DNA of 64,000 bases from Undaria pinnatifida. Its lineage: Eukaryota; Sar; Phaeophyceae; Laminariales; Alariaceae. Every line of letters begins with the position of its first letter. Position 1 is the stretch's first letter. A model generated the notes under the pieces. That model saw nothing but the letters and a program-made list of their open reading frames with translations. It searched no databases and was not told the DNA's origin. The stretch covers positions 1,285,992-1,349,991 of the forward strand of contig JABAKD010000007.1 in NCBI GenBank assembly GCA_012845835.1. The letters are read 5' to 3'. The position numbers and the translations under genes are program-made. Positions 44,001-51,703 of this stretch are shown one piece after another.

Positions 44001-47000
44001 CGGGGTTTCCTGAGCGTGTGCTACCAGTTGGCATTTGACTTCAATATTAATCGACGATAGCCCCCCGCGAAGTTGCTCGGACGTGCAATTTTTTTTCTTG
44101 TTCTGCCCGTAAATTCAAGACATAGCCATTTGTGTATAGCGGCTCCCTTTGTGCAGGTCCGCACAAAACGACGGTTACACTGCCCTGACCAACCCGACCC
44201 CAGACCTGACCCTAACGCTAACGCTAACCCCAACCCAACCCTTTGGGGAGCTCGTGGTCTGCTCTCGGGATCGGTCGGGGCAGTATTGAGTTCACGTGCA
44301 AATCTGAAAAGCTTGCACGTAACGTGCAATTAAACGGCTGGTCAATTGACGAATGAAACGATATCGCATGATGGCAGCGACAACAGTTAGTGTCTCCAGT
44401 CCAGTGTACCAGTGGAAGCTCTACCCAAGCAGGGAGATCTATTTCAAAAGTCGGGTTGATTTTACAACAATGATGGCGTCCCCTGAAAGCAATTGCATGT
44501 GCGCGTGCGTGTGTCACGTGTGCATCAGCCATTGTGCCCAACGAGCCATGTTTGGCGCTGACCGCAGAGCTGGTATGGTAAGGTAAGATCCGATTCGAGT
44601 TCACGGGGCCGTTTCATTGCAAAGATGCACTTCAAGTCGATGTTTAAGTCATGGTTGTAATAGCTGCTATTAATATCATCAATTATGCTGCAATGATTTC
44701 GTAGTACTACAAACTGCTGTATTATACATGTGGTACGTAACGGCAGTAACCAGCTGTATGTGGTCCGAAAGGACCGTGTTGTCTAACCCTGGGGCCTGTA
44801 ATACCAATACAATACCATCTCGTATGATAAAAAAACACCAAATACGATCGCACATACGATAATTTAATACATGACCTGGTCGATTTTTTTTTCTCCCGAT
44901 TCTTTGTAGACGTTACACGTGTCGCCCCGACTGCTGTCGACATCTGTAAGAAGAGTGAGGGTTGGGGTTGCAAACCGGAACGTTCTCCAGAAGGTTCCGA
45001 ATTTCGTTCTGAAAGAATCTGATTCATCCACGTAGAAGGGTGTTTTTTTTTTTCCTTTTGATCCTCCGGCGGATGGGGAAAATTAAAGCTTGAGCTCACC
45101 ACACTTTCACGTATTTTCATACGCGTCGTGTAATTTACGAGGTGCGTTTGTAATACGTACCAGGTAAGGGTTTTTACGAGTAATGACGAAATTTCCATAT
45201 ATGATATACGTACGTAGTCTAAAAAACCCGTTGTAAATTTACGTTTCTTGTTTAATGCCAAATAAGAACGTGGATTAGTACTTGCAGTACACTTGGTACC
45301 GACCGCGTGGTATCGATCTGCCGTTTCGAGAAAATGTAGGTGCGTTCTTCGCGTAATACATACCTGGTATGCTGTTCATAGTATATATCTGGCAGTTGTT
45401 GAAAGTTTTAAACCAGAATTGTTTTTGTCGGCTCACGCGCAACAAGCGAGGTAATGGCCACCAGATATATTCCTATATATGATACTATAGACTAAATGTC
45501 CTGACATTATGACATATAAACGGTAGGTAGAAGCGCCCAAGCATCTATCCAAAATACGATACGGAATTGCTCGGTTTAATCGGAATTACCTCTCACTCGC
45601 ACTGTGAAATGGGGTTGAAAAAATGAGTTAGTATACAGCAGTAGTATAGAGCAGTACATGGTACCGTGCTGTAGCTCTAGTTTGAATTCCCATATTTTGT
45701 TCTCATTTTTTGTTTTGGTGGATCATAATAAAACGAGGTCGATATGCTACCTATCACTACACTCGAGCTCCTCAATTCTTGCCGCTGGCATCAATTCGCT
45801 TCTGCTGCGACTTCATTCAAATCTGTAAGCTTTGCCATCTACTTTATCTTTTCCTGGTGTTATTCTCAGCTCCGCACAAAGCCCGCGTTCGTCAGTGCTG
45901 AAGTTTGGTGTTGCTGCTGCCGCTTGAATTGCTTGTGGTCTTGGCTCTGCACGTGCCCCGCTTTCTTTGGCCCAGTTGTCCGTTGGCCTTGCTGCTGCTG
46001 ATACTCTTGTCAACACTTGGCACTCCATATACACTATACGAGACCTGACCTGCTCTTGCATCACTTCAGTTTGGCGCTCGAGTCGTCTCATGCTGATGCA
46101 TATCAAGCTGCTGATGATGTTTTATATACAATTTTTTTCTTTTTTTTTCTTGCGTTCTCCGGCGGATGGGAAAAAAGAAAGCTTTAGCTCACCACACTCC
46201 CACGTATTTTCATACGCGTCGTGTGTCAATTTAACTCAGTTGCTTTCATTTTTCTAGCGACGTTAGCTGTGAGTTCGACGAATTTAAGGTCGATAATCAT
46301 GTTTGCAAGCAGCTTTGTTGGTATAGTAGATGACCTTGCGGTACAACCTACACTGTAGTTGCAGGAGGAGTCGCCTACACCTTCGTATACCATATCCTTA
46401 GACTAAAGAGGACACACGCCCAGTACTACGCGCGATCGGAGTATTACACTCAGCTTGCAAAGATGAGTTTCGGTGAAATCTTCGGTCTCACCGCTAGAGT
46501 GTATTTTTATTTTTGTAATATACTGCCTGTTCTAGCTTATGTATGGCGGATGGCTTGGTCGGGGTTGTTGGTGCTTTTGGTCAATACCTAAGTAAGCTTT
46601 TCCTACCAGAGATTGGTCTTCTTTTTTTTTTTTTTCTCCACTGTAATGGCATGTGTTGGCGTACATGGGGCATGAAGACAGCAGTCGTAGTTATCTAACA
46701 TGTTTTCATAATAAATACAGCATTCGATATTGCTCTCTGCAATCAACACCACACAAGCCCCGGTCTCATATTTCTTCAGTTTTGCCGTTGATGTTGCTGC
46801 TGTTGACACTACTTTCAACTCCCCAACACTATCCTAGCCCGGCTCTCTTCAAAGTCCAGTTTGCAGCCCGAGTCTAATGCCACATACTGCGGCTACTAGT
46901 CGTTGTATCTCCGCATTACCCCCGCCCTCTCCGTGACAGTGTTGTGATTCCTCTCCGCATCCCCTGTTGCCTCCACCTCGTCCACCTCCGCCGCTGTCGA

Positions 47001-50000
47001 ACCCCCCAGGCCCAGCGAAAGACGCTGTTCGCGTGCCCGGTCCCGTGGAACTCGTTCCTTCAGCCGTTAAACTGCCGGAGTCCCGCGCGCCTGGTACGTG
47101 GTTGTGTATGGTTTGACGTGTTTTGAGTCTCGATTTTTTTTTTCTTCTTTTTCAGTTCCGTGATCCCGGCGTCCGTGACAAGATACCGAAGGATCACGAG
47201 TAACGCGGTGGTGTGTTTAGGGTGTACACTGTACACTATAGAGAGCGATATCACCGCCTTATTGGGGAACACCCGGTTTTTTGTTTCTGGTTACGAGTGC
47301 GTTTGCCCTGGCGCGCCAAGCGATTGCGACCGCCTTCCGTCGGGATGTCGCCGTATCGGGGGACCCCTTCGATACCAGAGCAGCTCCATGTTTTTGTCTT
47401 GTGCTTTTCGTTTTTTGTGTTGTACTTTTAATCTCTGCTCATCTGTGCACGTGGTAAAATATACCTGGTGTCATATCCTACGAATACACGTCTACTTTTT
47501 GAGTATTTAGTCTCCTGGTATATACCTGGTTATATGATACGTTATATGGTACGTTGAGATACAGATGGTAGTGGACGTATTTGTGTATATAGATGGTGTT
47601 TATAATAGCGACGATAGTGCCCCCCCGCCCCCCATGTGTTCGTCATGATCTAGTTTTTAGTTGTTTTTTGCTTCTAGTTACTGTTGGTGCCCTCCCCCGT
47701 TTTTTTCCGTACTACCAGCCGAGATCGAAGAGCCGATCTACGCGGAGCGCTTTCCCAGTACTTTCCGCTTGGAGTGCACCAACTTTGCGGTGAAGTGCCA
47801 CCCTTTCCTATCGAGGGATGAACGACCGCACTCAGTCCAGGCGCTTGTCAAAGCTCTCAGGCGTGCCTTCGGTCAGGCGGGCATTGACGTCGTTGAATTT
47901 CGGCCCAGCGAGTGCATGGTGAGAGGTCATTTTTTGTATAGGGCAGTGTATACGGTTATAGCTGTATCAAAATTACTAGCATGTTAGGGGTGACAGGGGT
48001 GTTGGCGCGCCAAAACGGCGGGTCTCCTGTCAACGTGATAAACGTTGCTGTTGCTGACACGTTGCTGTTGTGTATGGGGTCCCTTTTCAGGTGGGTGTTT
48101 TGTGTGTTATGTAAGATCCGCTATTGTTTCATATCTTGTTTCCGCCCCTCACATCTAAATATTTTTCGCCTACCGCTGCCCCGCCTCGCCTCTCGTGAAC
48201 AGTGCAAATGCTCATACCAAAAGGGAAACCTGTTCCTGAGCTTCGTGGTGACTGTCTTCCTGGCTCCAAGCCAGGCTTCAGGCCAGCTGCTCGAGCCGTA
48301 CGACGAGAACGAACTGGTTTTGGTGGAAGTCCAGCTAATGGAAGGCGATGGGTTGTACTTTTCGGGTCTGTTCCGAGACCTCGTGGATATCATAAACGTG
48401 AGAGAGAAATCGAGAAGGACAACATTCACAAGATTGACGCAGTGTAACGTCCTGTTTTTTGCCTCTTTTTTTTGTCGGGTTTGGTATCGCTAATGTTGCA
48501 CTGATCTTGTCTTGTACAACGTTTTATTTTATGTCTACGCCTTTCTTTCTGGTCCTCGTTTTTCCTGACCCTCCCAAGCCCTCCCCTCCGCCCTCCCCCC
48601 CCCCCCTATCCCGCCCCTTCGCCCCATGCCATGTCCGTCCCTGCCCTGTCCTGTCCCGTTCCGTCGCCCGATACCTGTCATGTGTGCTGTCCCCGTCGTT
48701 TCCTACCCTGCTATGTCCTGTTCTGTCCTATCCTATGCTCGCAGAACGATGGAGACGTTGCCATACTAGGAACTTTCCGCTATCGCTCCTGTGACAGTCA
48801 CCCTTTCAGAGAAGGTCTTTTGCTCGAAGACATCGTGAGGAAGAAGACCGGTCACGGTCCCGCCCCTCCACCTGCCCCATCTGGGTTTTCCAATGAAGCC
48901 GGACCTGGGGGATACTCTCCTGTCTCCGACGCCGACTCGAACCCTGGGGAGCTTGATAAGGACATGACCGAAGATGTTATGCTGCTGTCGGGCATGATCA
49001 GCGAGGGCTATCCTACTGTTCAAGCTGACGCTGCTTCAGTTGTCGCGGGGCTGACTTCTAGGGGTGAGCGCTTCGCGGAGGCTAGTAGATTGGTTGTATT
49101 GTGTGTGTTGTGTGTGTTGTGTGTGTTGTGTGTGTTGTTTGTGTGTATGTGTATTGTGTATTGTGTGTATGTGTATTGTGTGTTGTGTGTGTATGTGTGT
49201 CCGCTTTCCCTAGAGTGATGGTTGAGTTTTTTTGTTTTGTTTCATGCAGGTTTTTGGCCTTAAACTTGCTAACAAAATGTCCCCCACTGCTTCGTCCCCA
49301 AAAAACACAGGTGCAGTTCTGAAGGGGTAGAAGGCGCAGCACGGCCGCCCGTGTTGGATTTTTTGTGCACGTGCCATCCTCCACCCCCAACCCCCCCCCC
49401 ACCCCCCCCACCCTCCACCACGCGACGTACATGCGCACACAGACTCGTTCCGGCAGCAGCTGTCCATGGAAGGAGCTTCCAGTGCAGCCGAAACTCTGGC
49501 CTGTGCCTCTGCACGCCTTCTTGTGGAAACCCCGCACCGTGCCGCTCGCCGACAGGCATCAGTGGTGGTGGCTAACTTGGCCTACAACCCGGTGCTTCGT
49601 GCCGCTCTATTGGCATCCGATCAGTGTTCTCCTTCGGCGAAGGGCTCGGGTTCTTATTCTGGTGGCGGTTCTTCGGCCTCCGTTCCCGGGGGGAAGGGTC
49701 CTGGCGCGAAGCAAGATCAGGCGGAAACTTACGGTCGCGGCTTGCTGGACTCCCTCGTGTTCTTTGCCGTCGGAACGACGACAACACTTGGTGGTGGCGG
49801 CGGGGGGGGAAGAATAGGAGAGGAGAAGGCCGGAGCGGAGGAGGCAGATCAAGAAGAAGAGATCGGCATGAGGAGGGAATGCATGCGCGCGCTCCTTGGG
49901 ATGTCGGAGAGCAAGGAAGCCAGAGATACGGTGAGCCTAAGCCTAGCGAACGTGTTTTTTTTCCGTGTTTGTTGTTTAAAATGCTAGTTTTAGTGTATGG

Positions 50001-50696
50001 AGTTAGTTCCTTCACGGCTGCCAGGCTGCCGGGGGGGGCGACACTTGTCTTGTTTTTTGCTCGACCTAATGTTCCTATTTTAGTGCTTGGAGTTCCTTGG
50101 CGGATGTTTTTTTTGTCAAGGGGCCGAGACGGTGTTATATACTACCAGTAGTTTTTTAAGTGAGAATTTTCTTGGCAGCTGTCTGTCAAGGGGCGAGAGA
50201 GTGCCTTGACCCACATTCCCAGTTGTTTTTAAAGTGAAAATTCCCTTGGCAGCTGTCTGTCGATGGGCGAGAGAGTGCCGTCGACCCACAGATTTTGTGG
50301 GGAGCGGGGGATGGTGCGACGCGGTTGGCCGGGCGAATCGTAGGGAGTGCTTTGTTTTTTTTGTAAGGCGGCGTTAGAATGACTGTCGAGGTACGGCCTG
50401 CGCGCCCTTCTTGCGATGAAAACCCGAGCAAAGCCAGAGATACGGTGAAAGCCGAGAGCCTTTTTTTTATTTTACCACACGTTTTACACGGTGGTTTTCT
50501 TCTTCCACGTGTAATCTCTCGCCTCCCCTCACCACCCTCCCACGCTTTTCTCTCCCCCACCGCGCGTTTTCTGTTTCAGACGGCAATGCAATACCTCAAA
50601 CAGTTGAATGCTGCGCCAAGCGGGCGGGGAGCTACCGATGAGATCTTGATCCACCAGCTGGCGGCATGCCAAGATGTGCTAAAGGGCCACGCCTGA
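32028..50696 (+). CDS. Spliced gene, protein with KA1-like middle and helical armadillo-like C-terminal part; family unknown
   Basis: Exons with matching phases: 32028-32214 (ATG in cgaccATGG, donor gtgagc), 42779-42859, 43092-43145, 47719-47918, 48203-48397, 48745-49063, 49443-49930, 50580-50696 (TGA). They total 1641 nt, 546 aa. An extra Pro-rich exon at 46940-47093 also fits in phase if the third exon ends at 43147 instead (598 aa). The N-terminus is acidic. Exons 4-5 (about residues 110-240) contain QALVKALRRAFGQAGIDVV, then FVVTVFLAP and LVEVQLMEGDGLYFSGLFRD. This resembles the KA1 fold at the C-termini of SNF1/CIPK-type kinases, but no kinase domain is present. Exons 6-8 carry helical, Ala/Leu-rich segments such as RQASVVVANLAYN, compatible with armadillo-like repeats. 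It probably acts as a cytoplasmic or nuclear adaptor, since no signal peptide is seen. The function itself is unknown. Confidence 0.7.
33774..34709 (+). mobile_element. Family A copy 9, 5'-truncated, split by another transposon
   Basis: The element starts CCTTA at 33774, is interrupted at that TTA, and resumes as 'ttaatgaggacacacaactc' from 34594. It reaches the usual tail 'cattttttata' near 34709. A perfect 10-bp repeat ATATACATGT flanks the whole composite (33764-33773 and 34710-34719). This places the family A insertion first and the Harbinger-like insertion second. Confidence 0.8.
33779..34593. mobile_element. 815-bp nonautonomous PIF/Harbinger-like element
   Basis: The ends GGGCCCGAATTAACGAGGAA and their complement (34574-34593) form long terminal inverted repeats that continue through 'acttgc..aaatcgaatttcga'. 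It is flanked by TTA on both sides (33776-33778 and 34594-34596), the classic PIF/Harbinger target duplication. The interior is GC-rich with no transposase. Short frames inside on both strands have no recognised motif. Confidence 0.85.
35098..35575. repeat. Degenerate 25-30-bp minisatellite in two blocks
   Basis: Repeats of the type 'aacacgcctatttgt.caagaccttgc' occur about six times at 35.10-35.27 kb and again in diverged form at 35.42-35.58 kb ('acacgcctcttgatgccagacctt'). Several frames stay open and give Cys/Pro/Thr-rich peptides, probably without meaning. 'ccaacccgacc' and 'ttttggggc' words between the blocks recur at 44.2 kb. Confidence 0.6.
37193..37285 (-). mobile_element. tRNA-derived SINE head
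   Basis: The minus strand reads ccggtcgccccggtggcgta followed by tcaggtgatcctcgagcctg, then gtgagttcgagccc. TGGCGTATCAGG resembles a pol III A-box, and GAGTTCGAGCCC is a good B-box about 35 nt later. The two ends do not pair as a 7-bp acceptor stem, so this is not a functional tRNA. The same head occurs at 29.6 kb, and a related head at 38.9 kb. Confidence 0.6.
38425..38512 (-). mobile_element. Family B copy
   Basis: The plus strand reads 'atttcaaggacgtcagccgt' then 'gagttcgacgaatttccggt' and 'catctttgcaagctgcgttg', the reverse complement of the family B tail. It is close to the 57-kb copies. Confidence 0.8.
38576..38797. other. Short segment bounded by a 9-bp direct repeat
   Basis: GATGCGCAC occurs at 38576-38584 and 38789-38797 around a 204-bp segment rich in 'agcagcccc' and Pro-codon-like runs. 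A 9-bp duplication would fit a Mutator-like insertion, but no terminal inverted repeats are visible, so the repeat may be coincidental. Confidence 0.3.
38868..38942 (-). mobile_element. tRNA-like SINE head, second subtype
   Basis: The minus strand reads ccggtcgccccggtggtcta then gttgttacacctcggctttt and accctcgaatgctgg. TGGTCTAGTTG is a strong A-box and CTCGAATG a weak B-box. A 4-bp D-like stem GGTG/CACC can form, but the T arm and acceptor stem do not. Confidence 0.5.
38995..39108 (+). mobile_element. Family A copy 10, diverged tail fragment
   Basis: Contains 'cacacaacccgtagtacgcg' and 'cagcttgcaaagatgagttt' followed by 'cgacaaaatg' and a shortened tail. Truncated on the 5' side. Confidence 0.65.
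39776..40107 (+). repeat. Second copy of the 30.45-kb duplicated segment
   Basis: Near-identical to 30453-30800 over about 330 bp, including the (CAAAAA)n tail. High identity between two positions 9 kb apart points to recent retroposition or duplication. Confidence 0.75.
40128..41010. repeat. Direct duplication associated with the 3' side of the LINE fragment
   Basis: The block 'cctactagtcggcctggtac' followed by 'cttgctaccctgtctgc', then 'accgcggt(c/t)tcccttct', 'ctcctcctgt' and 'ccccctgcccc' occurs at 40303-40470 and again at 40850-41010. An AG-rich block containing 'gagccaaagc', 'cgagc(a/c)tgagcc' and 'gggaaaaaataccccg' precedes both. Two copies of a LINE 3' region in tandem is the simplest reading. 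Confidence 0.6.
40853..41449 (-). pseudogene. LINE reverse-transcriptase C-terminal fragment
   Basis: A 198-codon minus-strand frame contains TRCESIETTIRKRRLFFAGA, then GRLPRRLMFG and 'WPRAIAEDL'. It also has KWYRGVLKAAERFMGRWH further on. This is the conserved C-terminal region after the polymerase domain of RTE/CR1-type non-LTR retrotransposons (the RRRL-W/F-x-G-H/A-x-x-R...LP motif). The endonuclease and the catalytic YxDD region are absent, so it is a relic. The tail after residue 140 is Gly/Arg-rich with internal repeats. The frame stays open a few codons upstream of the first Met. It sits antisense inside the large intron. Plus-strand frames over it are shadows. Confidence 0.75.
41775..41900. 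repeat. Dispersed repeat F, copy 2 (inverted relative to 29.95 kb)
   Basis: Contains 'ggtattcctcagctccagag', then 'actggagcctgtcctgtgac', 'cacggacttgatt' and (AAC)n. This is the reverse complement of 29.95-30.07 kb. A second 'actccgtggtcacag' follows at 41.89 kb. Confidence 0.65.
43938..44033 (-). mobile_element. tRNA-like sequence with complementary ends and encoded CCA
   Basis: The minus strand begins TGCCAACTGGTAGC and ends GTTGGCACCA, giving a perfect 7-bp acceptor-like stem plus CCA. GGTTCGAAGTC is B-box-like. A stem ACGGG/CCCGT with a 7-nt loop could be a long variable arm. The T stem does not pair, so a functional tRNA is unlikely. It may be a tRNA pseudogene or SINE head. Confidence 0.4.
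44205..44240. repeat. Telomere-like CTAACG/CTAACC patch
   Basis: 'ccctaacgctaacgctaacc' followed by 'ccaacccaaccc'. It is short and degenerate, inside an intron. Related words occur at 35.36 kb, so it may belong to a dispersed repeat. Confidence 0.4.
45043..45134 (-). mobile_element. SINE-like family C copy, truncated
   Basis: Reverse complement of the 28.9-kb SINE: a T-tract, then 'gatcctccggcggatgggga', 'gagctcaccacacttt', 'cacgtattttcatacgcgtc'. The 5' part is missing. Confidence 0.8.
46126..46250 (-). mobile_element. SINE-like family C copy
   Basis: T-rich tract, then 'ctccggcggatgggaaaaaa', 'tttagctcaccacactcc', 'acgcgtcgtgtgtcaattta' and 'actcagttgctttca'. A family B copy starts directly after it, so two retroelements abut. 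Confidence 0.85.
46250..46325 (-). mobile_element. Family B copy
   Basis: Plus strand 'gcgacgttagctgtgagttc' then 'gacgaatttaaggtcgataa' and 'tcatgtttgcaagcagcttt', the diverged reverse complement of the family B tail. Confidence 0.65.
46358..46530 (+). mobile_element. Family A copy 11, 5'-truncated
   Basis: Contains 'acactgtagttgcaggagga', 'tactacgcgcgatcggagta', 'cagcttgcaaagatgagttt' and the tail 'tgtatttttatttttgtaat'. Confidence 0.75.
49085..49202. repeat. GT-rich microsatellite in an intron
   Basis: Repeats of tgtgtgtt / tgtgtat lie just after the donor at 49064, within the intron between exons 6 and 7 of the 32-kb gene. Confidence 0.85.
50150..50294. repeat. Two tandem 73-bp units in the last intron
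   Basis: 'agtgagaattttcttggcag' and 'agtgaaaattcccttggcag' each lead into 'ctgtctgtc(a/g)a(g/t)gggcgagagagtgcc' and 'gacccaca'. The unit lies in the last intron of the 32-kb gene. Confidence 0.8.
50405..50445 (+). pseudogene. Duplicated exon edge (decoy donor) in the last intron
   Basis: 'gagcaaagccagagatacgg' tgaaag repeats the 3' end of the preceding exon ('gagcaaggaagccagagata' cg|gtgagc at 49.93 kb), including the donor. In-frame translation of the copy gives PSKARDT against SKEARDT. Phase and an upstream stop make use as a normal exon unlikely. Confidence 0.55.
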
Positions 50697-51703
50697 TGTT
50701 TTGTCTGGAGGCCAACATGGATGGGACTTGGACGCCTGGCGAGCTGGACTGGTGTATCCTAGTTTGGTCGCTCAGTCGCTGACTGACCTGGTCGATAAGT
50801 CTTGTCGACTAGTCTGGTGGTTGACTTTTGGGCGTTAGTTTGTGGGCACAAGTCTCGGCTGAAGGTCCTGTCGACTACTCTGGTCGATAGGGCTGGTCGA
50901 AGGCTGGTGGGTACAACTCTAGCGGGCAAAACTGGGCCACGCACCTAGTCTGGTGGGGCGTAGGCAGGCAAATCTGGCGGAAAAATACCGATCGGCACAG
51001 CATGCACGCACGACTCTACCCGACTGTGCTCGGTCAACAAACTTATGGAGACGTTGGGACACAAGTGGCGTGCGTCATCACGCTGGTAATTGCGCCGCAT
51101 CACTTGTGATTGCGCCGCAATGCTGGTAATTGCGCCTCGTCACGTGGCTTGTCAAGAAAGGAAGCGTTTCGAATGTTATGCTACCAAATGCGTGGTATGC
51201 GACATGAGATCTGCTGCCTCTGCCTGCAAATCACGGATATCCCGCCCGGCATATTTAATATGTGGGCTTGGTTGACGTAGAACAAGAATGACTGACGAGA
51301 AAAAGAAGCGAAGACGCAAGACTTGAGGAGACGCGGTAGATGCCAAAAGGGAAAATGCTGGGAAAACCCTCGCTGAAGCCAAGCGATAGCGTGGAAAGTT
51401 CTTCCCACAGGCCAAGGAGACATGCTGGAAATTTCGTTTGAACAGATATAACGGCTGTGGACATGCACCTACTACCCGTGGGGTCTTTTTTGCTATTTTT
51501 CTAGCGCTTGAGAGTTCAGGGAAGCAGTATTGACTGGTTGGTGAGCGTCTCGTGAGGGGATGCCTTGTTGGTCGTCCAAAACTCAGAGCTTGTTCGTTTT
51601 TCCGTTGGTTCGAGACAGCCACGTTGTACATATTCACACATATATACGATTGAGGCTTTTGAACTAGGAACAGACAAGTGTTTCACAAAAGCGCGAGCGA
51701 GAG
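50697..51703. other. Intergenic spacer with short degenerate repeats
   Basis: Repeated 'ctggtcgata'/'tgtcgacta' words at 50.77-50.92 kb and three 20-bp units 'gctggtaattgcgccgc' at 51.08-51.14 kb. Frames here have no recognised motif. Confidence 0.45.

Noticed and set aside
43938-44033. Functional tRNA gene
   Set aside because: The acceptor-like ends and CCA are good, but the T stem does not pair and the anticodon arm is not standard.
44205-44240. True telomeric array
   Set aside because: Too short and degenerate, and located inside an intron.
47155-47200. Segment after a strong 'ttcttctttttcag' acceptor
   Set aside because: No phase-compatible join to both neighbours; in the phase of the Pro-rich exon it has an immediate stop.
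49262-49312. Short exon-like segment after a 'ttcatgcag' acceptor between exons 6 and 7 of the 32-kb gene
   Set aside because: In the phase left by exon 6 it meets a stop after four codons, while a direct join of exon 6 to 49443 keeps frame.
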